A DNA stretch of 61,628 bases, from the NCBI GenBank assembly GCA_024690825.1, contig JAILOK010000125.1:1-61628 (forward strand). The letters are read 5' to 3'. Under the pieces are notes generated by a model. The model did not search any database. It saw only the letters and a list, made by a program, of their open reading frames with translations, and was not told the origin of the DNA. Positions 53,201-61,628 of the stretch are shown here, piece by piece. The position numbers were made by a program, and so were the translations under genes. This DNA comes from Lachnospiraceae bacterium. GTDB taxonomy: Bacteria > Bacillota > Clostridia > Lachnospirales > Lachnospiraceae. Every line of letters begins with the position of its first letter. The first letter of the stretch is position 1.

Positions 53201-55189
53201 TTAATCTTCAGCGGGGAGAAAATCTATCTCCCTTAACTGTATATCGGCGCGTTCGACGGTGATCTTTATTGTCTGACCTACCCTGAAGGTCTTTTTCCCG
53301 AGTCTGCCAAAAACCATAAATCCGTCTGCGTCACAGATATAATAATCATCTGTAAGACTTCTTAGCGGTATCATGCCCTCGACAGTATTTTCAAGTTCCA
53401 CATAGATTCCCCAGTCGGTGACGGAGGAGATCACGCCCTCGTACTCTTCTCCGATGTGTTCCTGCATATACTCGGCCTTTTTGAGTTTTTCGCACTCTCT
53501 TTCGACCTCGACGCTGTTTCTTTCAAGACGGCTCGACTGAACAGCAACATCATTAAGGATGCCCTCGAAATGTGATATCCTCGTTTCATCAAGCCTTCCG
53601 TGCAGGAAATCCTTTATTATCCTATGTATCTGCAGATCAGGATATCTCCTTATGGGTGATGTGAAGTGACAGTAATAGGTGCTTGCCAGTCCGAAATGTC
53701 CTATGGGCTCTACCGTATACCTTGCCTGTTTTAAGGACCTTAAGGTCAGTCTTTCGACCAGTGGCTGCTCGGGTTTTCCGTCACATGAATCAAGCAGCTT
53801 CTGAATCGCAGACGGGTGGATATCTCCTCTCGGGAGTTTAAGCACAAATCCGAGTCCGGCTGCAAACGCCTTCAGGTTCTCAAGTTTTTCCCGGTCCGGA
53901 TTTTCATGGCTTCTGTATATGAAAGGCAGCTCCAGATGACAGAAGGATTCGGCCACTGTCTCATTTGCAGCTATCATGAATTCTTCTATGAGCGAGGTTG
54001 CCCGGTTTCTGTCATACGGACCTATGCTTACAACTCTGCCGCCCTCATCAAGCTTTATCTGCGTTTCCGGAAAATCAAAATCAAGCGACCCTCTTTTTCG
54101 TCTCTTTTTCCTCAATATACCTGCAAGCTCATTCATGCTTAAAAGAATTGGAACAATATCCGCATACTTTTCAGAAAGAGCTGGATCATTTTCTTCTATG
54201 ATCCGGTTCACATCGGAATAGGTCATCCTGTGACAGGATCTGATCACGCTTTCCGCTATCCTGTGATCGATGACTTCTCCGTCGGGTCCGATGGTCATAA
54301 GACAGCTTACGGTCAGCCTGTCCTCATGAGGATTTAAAGAGCATATGCCGTTTGAAAGCCTTTCGGGAAGCATCGGGATCACAAGTCCCGGCAGATATAC
54401 CGAGGTGCCCCGAAGCAGAGCCTCCCTGTCAAGCAGCGAATCCTCCTCCACATAGGCCGTCACATCAGCTATATGGACACCGAGGTGATATACTCCGTCT
54501 TTTATCTCAAGGCTTACCGCATCGTCAAAATCCTTTGAATCATCTCCGTCTATGGTAAATATCATCTGACCACGAAGGTCAAGCCTGTCTGCTGCATCTT
54601 CATCAGATACGGGGCGGTCTTTTTTGCGGGCTTCGCGCGTGATGTCAGACTGAAATGTATCTCTTAATCCATAGGCTTTTACGATACTTTTGATATCCAC
54701 TCCCGGATCGGTCGGAAAACCTAAGATCTCCGTTATTATGCCTTCGCTCTTCTTATGATTTTTTCTGTCTTTGTAACCGGTTATGCGAAGGACCACCTTG
54801 TGTCCCTCCTTTGCGCCCTTGCTCCTTTCCTTTGAAACGCGGAACTTTCCTCCGTAATGGGGATTGTCGGGTCTGACAAACCCGTAGTACTCCGGTACCC
54901 TTCTCCCCTTCTGATGCTTCAGAAAAAAGGTGCCCACTATCTGCGTGGTCCTGCGTTCAAGGATACGGATGATCTCTCCTTCGGCCTTCATATCTCCTTC
55001 GGCTTTTCGTGTCACGACATAGCTTACGAGATCTCCATGCATGGCATCCCCTTTTTTGCTTTTGGGAATGAATATATCCTCTCCCCCGCCTTCGGCGCGT
55101 ATGAAACCGTACCCGGATGATGAACTTTCAAAAATACCAAAAAGCGCCTCCTCTTTCAAGGAAGCGCTCTTCTTTCGATCGTTTTTCAT
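53201..55189 (-). CDS. rnr: Ribonuclease R
   Basis: A 662-residue 3'-5' exoribonuclease of the RNase II/R family. Cold-shock-like N-terminal domains (GIFESSSSGYGFIRAEGG, EDIFIPKSKKGDAMHGD) precede the catalytic RNB domain (FTIDGDDSKDFDDAVSLE with four conserved aspartates, GVHIADVTAYVEEDS, RGTSVYLPGLVIPMLPERLS, YCHFTSPIRRYPDLQIHR) and an S1 domain at the end (EEYEGVISSVTDWGIYVELE). It is shorter than the E. coli enzyme but normal for Firmicutes. It helps degrade structured RNA and non-stop mRNA in trans-translation. The ATG overlaps the secG stop by 4 bp. Confidence 0.96.
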   Translation of the reverse strand: MKNDRKKSASLKEEALFGIFESSSSGYGFIRAEGGGEDIFIPKSKKGDAMHGDLVSYVVTRKAEGDMKAEGEIIRILERRTTQIVGTFFLKHQKGRRVPEYYGFVRPDNPHYGGKFRVSKERSKGAKEGHKVVLRITGYKDRKNHKKSEGIITEILGFPTDPGVDIKSIVKAYGLRDTFQSDITREARKKDRPVSDEDAADRLDLRGQMIFTIDGDDSKDFDDAVSLEIKDGVYHLGVHIADVTAYVEEDSLLDREALLRGTSVYLPGLVIPMLPERLSNGICSLNPHEDRLTVSCLMTIGPDGEVIDHRIAESVIRSCHRMTYSDVNRIIEENDPALSEKYADIVPILLSMNELAGILRKKRRKRGSLDFDFPETQIKLDEGGRVVSIGPYDRNRATSLIEEFMIAANETVAESFCHLELPFIYRSHENPDREKLENLKAFAAGLGFVLKLPRGDIHPSAIQKLLDSCDGKPEQPLVERLTLRSLKQARYTVEPIGHFGLASTYYCHFTSPIRRYPDLQIHRIIKDFLHGRLDETRISHFEGILNDVAVQSSRLERNSVEVERECEKLKKAEYMQEHIGEEYEGVISSVTDWGIYVELENTVEGMIPLRSLTDDYYICDADGFMVFGRLGKKTFRVGQTIKITVERADIQLREIDFLPAED

Positions 55190-55425
55190 ATTCTGCTCAA
55201 GTTAAGAAGGATGGCCAGTATGATGAACAGCGCACACAGCACTCTCGTTCCCAGTACGAGCTTTCCTTCAAGTGAACGGCCCTTGTTTTTTCCCCAATAT
55301 GTATCAGCAGCTCCGGCTATGGCTCCGAGTCCCTGGGACTTTCCCTCCTGCATGAGGACCACTGCCGTCAAAGCTACACAGACAACCATGAACAATATCA
55401 TCAAAACTACTCTTAATCCTGACAT
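55186..55425 (-). CDS. secG: Preprotein translocase subunit SecG
   Basis: A 79-residue protein with two membrane helices (LRVVLMILFMVVCVALTAVV and LGTRVLCALFIILAILLNL) joined by the conserved loop LMQEGKSQGLGAIAGAADTY. It supports SecYE in protein export. TGGAGG precedes the ATG by 7 nt. The pair secG-rnr is typical of Firmicutes. A promoter overlaps the end of rpe. Confidence 0.95.
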   Translation of the reverse strand: MSGLRVVLMILFMVVCVALTAVVLMQEGKSQGLGAIAGAADTYWGKNKGRSLEGKLVLGTRVLCALFIILAILLNLSRI

Positions 55426-55476
55426 TTTCTGCCTCCAAAATCAAAAAATCAAAAATGTGTCTGACACAACCTCATG

Positions 55477-55505
55477 ATAATATCACAGGTTAAGCGGTAT
55501 TTCAA
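55477..55505 (-). promoter_or_regulatory. Promoter of secG-rnr
   Basis: Minus-strand TTGAAA (55500-55505), 17-nt spacer, TATTAT (55477-55482). The -35 box overlaps the rpe stop codon. A perfect palindrome TGTGTCTGACACA at 55456-55468 lies at the expected start of the transcript and could be an operator. Confidence 0.6.
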
Positions 55506-56170
55506 CCTTTTTCCCTTTCGTTGAGGATATTTTTAAAGTATTCCGTATTCTTTACAGGATTTCCGTTAAAGATCGCGGAACCCATCACTATCACATTGGC
55601 TCCGGCATCAAGCACCTTTCCTATGGTCTCCTTCGTCACGCCTCCGTCAACCTCGATATCCAGATCCCTGCCCTCCGCTATGAACTTCTCCCTGAGAGCT
55701 TTTATCTTTCTGGTGGAGCTTTCAATGTATTTCTGTCCGCCAAAGCCGGGATTTACCGTCATGAGCAATACCATATCCACTTCATCGAGAAGATAATCAA
55801 GACATGAAAGCGATGTGCCGGGATTTAAGGCTATACCCACCTTTACACCGGCCTTGCGTATGGTCTTCAAGGCATTTTCCACATCCCTGCAGGCTTCCGC
55901 ATGGATCGTGATGCCGTCAGCGCCGCAGTCCACAAAATCTTTGATGTAGCGCTCGGGATCGGTGACCATGAGGTGCACATCAAAAAACCTGTCCGTAGCC
56001 GATCTGACGGATTTTATGAGCGGCATTCCGAAGGAAATGCTGGGCACGAAATTTCCGTCCATCACATCTATATGGATGGCATCTGCTCCGGCATGATCCA
56101 CCTTTTCCAGATCCCTGCCCAGATTTTTGAAATCAGCCGCCAGTATCGACGGAGCAAGCATATATTTCAT
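55502..56170 (-). CDS. rpe: Ribulose-phosphate 3-epimerase
   Basis: A 222-residue TIM-barrel enzyme that interconverts ribulose 5-phosphate and xylulose 5-phosphate in the pentose phosphate pathway. Motifs: LAPSILAADFKNL, IHIDVMDGNFVPSISFG with metal-binding His and Asp, FDVHLMVTDPERYI, MTVNPGFGGQKYI and DIEVDGGVTKETI. Full length. The ATG overlaps the rsgA stop by 4 bp. The rsgA-rpe order after the kinase gene is a well-known arrangement in Firmicutes. Confidence 0.97.
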   Translation of the reverse strand: MKYMLAPSILAADFKNLGRDLEKVDHAGADAIHIDVMDGNFVPSISFGMPLIKSVRSATDRFFDVHLMVTDPERYIKDFVDCGADGITIHAEACRDVENALKTIRKAGVKVGIALNPGTSLSCLDYLLDEVDMVLLMTVNPGFGGQKYIESSTRKIKALREKFIAEGRDLDIEVDGGVTKETIGKVLDAGANVIVMGSAIFNGNPVKNTEYFKNILNEREKG

Positions 56171-57054
56171 CTGTATCTTTTCGACTCCTTCAGTTGATCA
56201 AATATTGAAACATAGGAAGAATATCTGAGTTCGCTTATGACACCGTTTGAAACCGCTTCCTTTACAACACAGCCCGGTTCGTGGGTATGCGAACACATAT
56301 TGTATCTGCATTTTCCGTTGTATCCGGCAAATTCCGGAAAATGATCCCGAAGACTTTCCGGCTCGATATCCGGAAGATCAAGGCTTGAAAATCCCGGGGA
56401 ATCAAAAATATATGTATCCCTCCCGATGGGAACAAGCTCTGTATGTCTCGTTGTCTGCTTACCCCGATCGACCTTTAAGCTTAAAGATCCTGTCTGCATG
56501 TGATCTTTTCCGAGGAGCACATTTATTATCGAGGATTTCCCCACACCCGAAGGTCCCGCAACTGTAGTTGTCTTTCCCTCAAGCAAAGCTTTCAGTTCTT
56601 CCGTTCCGGTGTTGTTTACGGCGCTCGTAAAGATGAGCTCGCATCCCGAATCCCGATAATCGGAAATGATCTTTTCCGTTTCTCCGCCCTTCTTCAGATC
56701 GTCCTTGTTGATGCAGATGATGCAGGGAATATCGTGACAGGCCATATTGATGAGAAATCTGTCGAGGAGTCCCCAGACAGGTTCGGGGCTGTGGATCGCA
56801 AAAAGAATAAGCGCCTGATCGATATTTGCGACCGGAGGACGTATCAGGCTGTTCTTCCTTTCATGGATACTTACGACATTTCCTTCCACATCATCGCCGC
56901 CGGTCAGTTCTATCCTGACATTATCGCCGGCAAGAGGCTTTAAGTCCTTATTTCTGAAAAGGCCGCGCGCCCTGCACTGAAAAACCCCGTCAGGCGTATC
57001 CACATAATAAAAACCCGCTATGCCTTTTATTATCTTGCCATCGTATTCCTTCAT
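56167..57054 (-). CDS. rsgA: Ribosome small-subunit GTPase RsgA
   Basis: A 295-residue circularly permuted GTPase that assists late 30S assembly. An OB-fold (YVDTPDGVFQCRARGLFRNK) precedes G4 (CIINKDDL-like: CIICINKDDLKK), G1 (VAGPSGVGKSSIINVLLG), G2/G3 (DRGKQTTRHTELVPI, FDSPGFSSLDLP), and a C-terminal zinc site (CRYNMCSHTHEPGCVVKEAV). All key motifs are present. Overlaps both neighbours by 4 bp. Confidence 0.96.
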   Translation of the reverse strand: MKEYDGKIIKGIAGFYYVDTPDGVFQCRARGLFRNKDLKPLAGDNVRIELTGGDDVEGNVVSIHERKNSLIRPPVANIDQALILFAIHSPEPVWGLLDRFLINMACHDIPCIICINKDDLKKGGETEKIISDYRDSGCELIFTSAVNNTGTEELKALLEGKTTTVAGPSGVGKSSIINVLLGKDHMQTGSLSLKVDRGKQTTRHTELVPIGRDTYIFDSPGFSSLDLPDIEPESLRDHFPEFAGYNGKCRYNMCSHTHEPGCVVKEAVSNGVISELRYSSYVSIFDQLKESKRYR

Positions 57055-59501
57055 TCCGCTTCGAAGGTCACCGCAGCTTCCTGAGTCTTTTCCGTGGTGA
57101 CAACTGTTCCGTCATCCATGGTCTCACTCTTTTCATGTGTGACCACAACCTTTCCCGAAGGATCGAGAAGTCCGGAAAGTTTGATGGAAACAGGGAAGCC
57201 CTCCACTGCCTGTTTGAAATATTCAGTGCCCGTGGTATCTCCCTTAAGGATGACAACGGCCCGGCCGCCGGTATAATCAGACGGCGCCGTCACTGAAAGA
57301 TTGCATTTGTATGTATTTGAAACAGGTGTCGGTGTCACATTCTGGGCGGCAGGTCCAAGGCTTACCACATAGGATATGGCTGTCTGGGCATCCACCATCG
57401 AGCCCGGAGCGGGATCCTGTGAAATGATCACTCCAAGAGGCACTGTATCCGAATTTTCATCATTTACGGTACCTGTCCTTAAGTTCTTTGCCGTGATGGC
57501 TGTATCTGCAGCTTTCTGCGCAAGTCCCACAAGGTTGGGCACCTCAACCTTCTGTTCCGTTTGTGATTCTGGTTCTTCGGTCTGGGCCGGCGCGGGTTCT
57601 TCCTGTCCGGTCGAGATAACAACATTCACTATGCTTCCCGGCTCCGCGAAAGTGTTGCCTGCAGGTTCCTGGGATGTGACCACGCCGTCCGTCGTGCCGC
57701 TCTGATTATTGAACATAAGTCCCATGCTCTCGATCTTCACCTTGGCTTCTCCAAGGGTCAGACCCATAACATCGGGAACGGTTATGCTTCCGCTTCCCGA
57801 ACTGACCACAAGTGTTATCGTCGATCCTGCCGGCAGCTGCGTTCCCGCAACAGGCGTCTGTGAGATCACGCTTCCGCTCGGCACCGTGTCGGAGGCAAGA
57901 TTCTGTGATTCAACCTTGAATCCCAGTCCCGTCAGTCTCGTTCTTGCAGCCTCAAAGGTCTGTCCGGAAACATCCTCTACGGTCACAACGGAATCCTCTG
58001 CGGTTGTATTATCCGACTCCGAAGCGGATGACAGAGGTCCGGTAACCTTTCTGACTACAACTATCACTACTATGAGAAGAACGATGCCTATGACCACGGC
58101 CATGATCCTCATGATCTTCTGCATCATGGGATCCATGTCATCGTCATCATCCTCTTCGGCCCTTCTCCTTCTGGCATCAAGTTCTCTGGCTTTTTTCAGG
58201 TCATCATTTCTCTTTGAAGCTGTTTTTCTGTAATCCGGTTTACGGCGGTCATCATATGCCGGCCTGCTCTGGTCTGTAGCTTCCGCTCCTCTGCGGCCTG
58301 AAGGGTGCGCGCTCCTGTCAGATCTGGCCCTTGCATTTTCGCGATAAGCCCTGGAATTATCAAGTATGTTCTCGAGTTCCATTTCATCATCGCGATATGA
58401 ATAATTACCGTAGCCGTTTCCATAGTCGTTTCCGTAGCCGTTGTCGTACTCGTCCCGGTAGTTATCATCATAACCGCCGTTTTGCGGATAGGACGGATCA
58501 TCGTAGGGCATCTCATCCTGGCTGTGTGCTCTGTTCCTGTTGTATACCGAAAGCAGGGATTCGTCTATGTCGATATTTCCGGTCCTGCTCTTGATCGTCT
58601 TCATGTCATCTTCCGTCACGACCTGGGTTGCTCCGCCCGCAAATCCCCCTGAGGGTATGAGTTTTACAAAATCGTCATCGGGAGTCAGAAGCGACTGTTT
58701 GAGATCCGCGATGAGCTCCGTCATGGACATGTATCTCCTGTCCGGACTCTTTTCGCAGCATTTGAATATGATCTGCTCGACGCTCTTGGGTATATCATTC
58801 ACGAAATTTCTGGGACTCGGAACAGTGTCCTGGATATGCTGGATGGCTATCGATACGGTTGTATCGCCGTCAAACGGCACACGGCCCGTAAGCATCTCAA
58901 AAAGGACTATTCCCAGCGAGTAGATATCACTCTTCTCATCGGAATAACCGCCTCTGGCCTGCTCGGGGGAAGTATAGTGCACCGAACCCATGACATTTGA
59001 GGTGATGGTGTCGCTTGTGGCGGCCCTTGCTATACCGAAGTCCGTAACCTTGACCTTTCCTTCCTTCGATATCATGATGTTCTGCGGCTTCACATCCCTG
59101 TGTATGATGTTTGCCCTGTGCGCGCACTCAAGACCCATGGAAACCTGGATCGCTATGCTTATGGACTCCTTTACTGAAAGACGGAGTTTCTTTTCGATAT
59201 AATGCTTTAAGGTGATGCCTTCAACAAGCTCCATCACTATATAATAGAGCCCTTCCTCGTTTCCGACATCATATACATTCACTATGTTCGGATGTATGAG
59301 TCCGGCAGCCGCCTGTGCCTCGGCCCTGAATTTGGTCACAAAAGAACTGTTTTCCGCAAACTCGTTCTTCAGCACTTTCAGCGCCACAAACCTGTTCAGG
59401 GTATGATCGATCGCCTTGTACACATCGGACATACCGCCGGTTCCTATTTTACTTAAGATCTCATAACGCCCTGAAAGCATCATGCCTTCTCTAACTGCCA
59501 T
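57051..59501 (-). CDS. prkC: PASTA-domain serine/threonine protein kinase
   Basis: An 816-residue membrane kinase of the PrkC/PknB/Stk1 type. Kinase domain residues 12-270: GTGGMSDVYKA, FVALKVL (Lys), HRDVKPQNIM, VTDFGIARA and SPEQARGG. A long charged, Tyr/Asp/Asn-rich juxtamembrane region (about 285-455) precedes a helix (MAVVIGIVLLIVVIVVV). Outside are three PASTA domains (about 495-705: TFEAARTRLTGLGFKVESQN, VPDVMGLTLGEAKVKIESMG, VPNLVGLAQKAADTAITAKN) and a final 100-residue domain. PASTA domains bind muropeptides or lipid II. AGAGGTGATTT precedes the ATG. The matching phosphatase gene is directly upstream. Confidence 0.96.
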   Translation of the reverse strand: MAVREGMMLSGRYEILSKIGTGGMSDVYKAIDHTLNRFVALKVLKNEFAENSSFVTKFRAEAQAAAGLIHPNIVNVYDVGNEEGLYYIVMELVEGITLKHYIEKKLRLSVKESISIAIQVSMGLECAHRANIIHRDVKPQNIMISKEGKVKVTDFGIARAATSDTITSNVMGSVHYTSPEQARGGYSDEKSDIYSLGIVLFEMLTGRVPFDGDTTVSIAIQHIQDTVPSPRNFVNDIPKSVEQIIFKCCEKSPDRRYMSMTELIADLKQSLLTPDDDFVKLIPSGGFAGGATQVVTEDDMKTIKSRTGNIDIDESLLSVYNRNRAHSQDEMPYDDPSYPQNGGYDDNYRDEYDNGYGNDYGNGYGNYSYRDDEMELENILDNSRAYRENARARSDRSAHPSGRRGAEATDQSRPAYDDRRKPDYRKTASKRNDDLKKARELDARRRRAEEDDDDDMDPMMQKIMRIMAVVIGIVLLIVVIVVVRKVTGPLSSASESDNTTAEDSVVTVEDVSGQTFEAARTRLTGLGFKVESQNLASDTVPSGSVISQTPVAGTQLPAGSTITLVVSSGSGSITVPDVMGLTLGEAKVKIESMGLMFNNQSGTTDGVVTSQEPAGNTFAEPGSIVNVVISTGQEEPAPAQTEEPESQTEQKVEVPNLVGLAQKAADTAITAKNLRTGTVNDENSDTVPLGVIISQDPAPGSMVDAQTAISYVVSLGPAAQNVTPTPVSNTYKCNLSVTAPSDYTGGRAVVILKGDTTGTEYFKQAVEGFPVSIKLSGLLDPSGKVVVTHEKSETMDDGTVVTTEKTQEAAVTFEAE

Positions 59502-59547
59502 AAATCACCTCTGCCCTTAGATCCCGATCGGATAAGGGGCGTTTTGT

Positions 59548-60279
59548 CTACCTGGAAAAAGGCTCGATGACAACCACTCCTATGTTGTCTATCCCGCCGT
59601 TTTTATTTGCTTTTGCTATAAGATTTTCGGCAATGGCGGCCACATCATCCGAACTTTTGACCACCATCTTTATCTCCTCATCCTCAACCATGTTCGTAAG
59701 CCCGTCGGTGCACATCAGGATGATATCTCCTTCCTTTAGCTTCATGTCAAAGAAATCAACCTTCACCTCATTTGCTCCGCCCACGGCTCTCGTGATCTTG
59801 TTCTTTAACGGATGGACTCTCGCCTCGTTTCTGTCGATCTCTCCTGCCCTGACCATCTCCTCAACCAGGGAATGGTCTCTCGTGATCTGACAGATATCAT
59901 CATCGATAACATAGAGTCTGCTGTCACCTACATTTGCCACATAAAGATAATCATCGATAACCGAGGCGACCACAAGTGTAGTCCCCATTCCGACCCTGTC
60001 ACTGCGTTTTTTTGCCTCTTCGATGATGCCGGCATTTGCGGCTTCATACGCATGCCTGATGAGCTTGATCGGGTTTTTTTCCATTGAGGTCGATATCTCG
60101 CTTACCACCGTGTCAGTTGCGAATCTCGAAGCAAAGTCACCCGCATTATGGCCGCCCATTCCGTCTGCCACCACAAAAAGATTAGGCAGGTTTCCCACTG
60201 CCTCCTCTGATGTGAAAACATAATCCTGATTGATTTTTCTCTTCATTCCCACGTCAGTCAGGGAAAATGTCTTAAGCAT
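59548..60279 (-). CDS. prpC: PP2C-family protein phosphatase
   Basis: A 243-residue metal-dependent Ser/Thr phosphatase. Motifs: DVGMKRKINQDYVF, LFVVADGMGGHNAGDFAS, MGTTLVVASVIDDYLYVANV with GDSRLYVI, ITRDHSLVEEMVRAGEI, NKITRAVGG, LMCTDGLTNMVEDEEI and GGIDNIGVVVIE. It reverses phosphorylation by the PASTA kinase encoded next. The start overlaps the rlmN stop by 8 bp. Confidence 0.96.
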   Translation of the reverse strand: MLKTFSLTDVGMKRKINQDYVFTSEEAVGNLPNLFVVADGMGGHNAGDFASRFATDTVVSEISTSMEKNPIKLIRHAYEAANAGIIEEAKKRSDRVGMGTTLVVASVIDDYLYVANVGDSRLYVIDDDICQITRDHSLVEEMVRAGEIDRNEARVHPLKNKITRAVGGANEVKVDFFDMKLKEGDIILMCTDGLTNMVEDEEIKMVVKSSDDVAAIAENLIAKANKNGGIDNIGVVVIEPFSR

Positions 60280-61318
60280 ACTCGCTTCCTTGTTTCTTTC
60301 GTTTTCTTCTCAACTGCCCGCAGGCTCCGTCGATATCCGAGCCCAATTCCCTTCTAATAGTAACATTTATTCCAAAGTTTTCAAGTCTAACCTTGAAACG
60401 GCGTGCTTTTTCGCCGTCCGGCCGTCTGAAATCCCTCTCTTTAACCGGATTTACGGGTATCAGGTTCACATGACTCATCTTTCCCTTAAGTAAATCCGCA
60501 AGCTCAGCCGCATCTTCCCCGGTATCATTAAAACCGTCTATCAGGGCATATTCAAAGGTGAGTCTCCTGCCTGTCTGTTCAAAGTAACAGACACAGGCAT
60601 CCATCAGCTCCGCGATGGAGTATTTTTTCGCTATGGGCATTATCTGCTGTCTCTTTTCATCGGTCGCCGCATGAAGCGATATGGCAAGATTGATCTGCAG
60701 CTTCTTTTCCGCAAGTTCTCTTATCTTCGGCACTATGCCGCAGGTAGACACGGTGATACTCCTCTGGCTTAAGTGTTTGCCGCCATCTGCTGTGATGATC
60801 TCAATAAATCTCAACAATTCATCAAGTAAAAGCAGGGGTTCTCCGCTTCCCATGACCACGACACTGTTTATCTTCTCCCCTGTATATTCCTCCATGGTAT
60901 ATATCTCATCAAGCATCTCCGCAGCCGTAAGGGAACGCACGCAGCCGTCGATTCCCGATGCGCAGAATCGGCAGCCCATGTCACAGCCGGCCTGGGATGA
61001 AATACAGGCGCTGTTCCATTCCCTGTACTTCATGAATACGCTTTCTATGAGATTTCCGTCATGAAGTTCATACAGAAATTTCTTTGTCCCGTCTTTCTTT
61101 GAGCTCTGTACTTCGGCGATCTTAAGATGGACGATACAGTAATCGCCGGAAAGCTTCTGTCTTAGGTCTTTTGATATGTCGGTCATCTCTTCAAATCCGG
61201 AGACTCTTTTTTCATGGAGCCATGAAAAGATTTGGGATGCGCGGTAGGGTTTTTCGCCGTAGGATGCGAGAATGGTCTTCAGTTCTGAGATTGTGTATGA
61301 TCGTAAATCGTTCATCAT
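60272..61318 (-). CDS. rlmN: 23S rRNA (adenine2503-C2)-methyltransferase RlmN
   Basis: A radical-SAM methyltransferase of about 348 residues that modifies A2503 of 23S rRNA and A37 of some tRNAs. The CX3CX2C cluster is GCDMGCRFCASG; other motifs are YTISELKTILASYGEKPYRA (N-terminal domain), VVVMGSGEPLL, STCGIVPKIREL, LAISLHAATDEKR, EYALIDGFND and the late cysteine in DGACGQLR. The frame is open to 61447, but homology starts near MMNDLRSYT, so I place the start at ATG 61318 (61315 is also possible); neither has a strong ribosome-binding site. It follows rsmB, as in the common rsmB-rlmN-prpC-prkC-rsgA-rpe order. Confidence 0.93.
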   Translation of the reverse strand: MMNDLRSYTISELKTILASYGEKPYRASQIFSWLHEKRVSGFEEMTDISKDLRQKLSGDYCIVHLKIAEVQSSKKDGTKKFLYELHDGNLIESVFMKYREWNSACISSQAGCDMGCRFCASGIDGCVRSLTAAEMLDEIYTMEEYTGEKINSVVVMGSGEPLLLLDELLRFIEIITADGGKHLSQRSITVSTCGIVPKIRELAEKKLQINLAISLHAATDEKRQQIMPIAKKYSIAELMDACVCYFEQTGRRLTFEYALIDGFNDTGEDAAELADLLKGKMSHVNLIPVNPVKERDFRRPDGEKARRFKVRLENFGINVTIRRELGSDIDGACGQLRRKRKKQGSEYA

Positions 61319-61421
61319 AAAAAAATTTTGTGTCAACAGGACCGTCCCTGTGACATTTGCTTTTATTTTGAATAATACAGTATGTGTTTTGTGAACGGCT
61401 CGGACAATTCTAAACAGTGTG

Positions 61422-61500
61422 TTATTCGGAAATATTATTTTATTCAAATATAAATTCTGCTCTATTCAGAAATACTGTTTTGTCCATACATAAATACTGC
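61422..61500 (-). repeat. Degenerate tandem duplication of the rsmB tail
   Basis: On the minus strand the last 39 nt of rsmB (61500-61462, from GCAGTATTTATG to GAATAG) are followed, one base later, by a second 39-nt copy (61460-61422, from GCAGAATTTATA to GAATAA). By eye 30 of 39 positions agree without gaps. The second copy lies after the stop codon and does not extend the protein. Confidence 0.65.
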
Positions 61501-61628
61501 GTAATAGAAGCCGTCGCAGGGATCGATGCCCTGCAGGAACTGTCTTTCGGAAACGAGGTTAAATCCGGGTTTATTTCTGATGTAGTCTCTCTGGCTGACG
61601 GTTTCTTCTTTTGTGATCGTGCAGGTGG
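61462..61628 (-). CDS. rsmB: C-terminal end of 16S rRNA cytosine methyltransferase RsmB
   Basis: Only the last 54 codons are in the window. They read TCTITKEETVSQRDYIR, NKPGFNLVSERQFLQGIDP, CDGFYYAVFMYGQNSISE and stop. The TCTI (normally YSTCTI), final catalytic-domain strand and CDGFYYA ending are characteristic of RsmB/Sun proteins, and rlmN follows directly as expected. The N-terminal part lies beyond the window edge. Confidence 0.8.
   Translation of the reverse strand, partial: TCTITKEETVSQRDYIRNKPGFNLVSERQFLQGIDPCDGFYYAVFMYGQNSISE

Noticed and set aside
61337-61363. Inverted GTCAACAGGAC/GTCCCTGTGAC motif as an rlmN terminator or riboswitch
   Set aside because: The arms pair poorly and no T-tract follows; it resembles small GGGAC palindromes scattered in Clostridia but is too short to call.

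Overview
The window looks like a chromosomal segment of a Gram-positive anaerobe of class Clostridia, most probably family Lachnospiraceae. The evidence is the gene repertoire: a fumarate-reductase set, an oligopeptide ABC operon, a PASTA-kinase/PP2C/rsgA/rpe block, a tmRNA tag ending ADDNYALAAA, and large secreted proteins with GLUG, Big_2-like and InlB-type repeats. Strong GGAGG ribosome-binding sites and TTGAAA/TATAAT promoters agree. No rRNA, tRNA, CRISPR array, phage or transposase was seen. Species cannot be named from this sequence.

Layout. 1-3.6 kb: 5' part of a DUF6273-type secreted protein, a decayed gap with a remnant of a VTC-type polyphosphate polymerase, then dut, a membrane protein and an orphan response regulator. 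4-10.5 kb: smpB, then a divergently read pair, an RND/MMPL transporter and a large GLUG/coiled-coil secreted protein. 10.5-18 kb: a signalling operon with an aldo-keto reductase, a REC-HD-GYP protein, a hybrid histidine kinase with Hpt, and a histidine kinase-REC-DegV fusion. 18-22.5 kb: an orphan mini-flagellin, another hybrid kinase and a STAS-kinase fusion. 22.5-26 kb: two related broken genes for secreted repeat proteins. 26-29.5 kb: M32 carboxypeptidase and a divergent HD-GYP-like protein. 29.6-35.4 kb: oppBCDFA. 36-39 kb: a vWA lipoprotein, ECF sigma factor and putative anti-sigma operon with an ECF-type promoter in front. 39-42.4 kb: a transglutaminase-like secreted protein. 42.6-48.6 kb: two unknown proteins convergent with a DHH phosphoesterase/TIR-propeller operon. 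48.7-52 kb: two micro-membrane proteins and a fumarate reductase/succinate dehydrogenase-type set. 52-61.6 kb: a methyltransferase, tmRNA, rnr, secG, rpe, rsgA, Ser/Thr kinase, PP2C, rlmN and the end of rsmB.

Themes. Signal transduction dominates: three hybrid kinases, two HD-GYP-type proteins, an orphan response regulator, an ECF system, a Ser/Thr kinase-phosphatase pair, a STAS-kinase and a TIR protein. The most unusual items are the HK-REC-DegV fusion, the DHH/TIR-propeller pair, the STAS-kinase, the MMPL/GLUG pair, and several non-coding inverted-repeat elements. One of these elements is present in three forms and shows compensatory base changes between copies, which indicates a conserved folded structure. 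All product names come from reading motifs by eye; no database search was possible.
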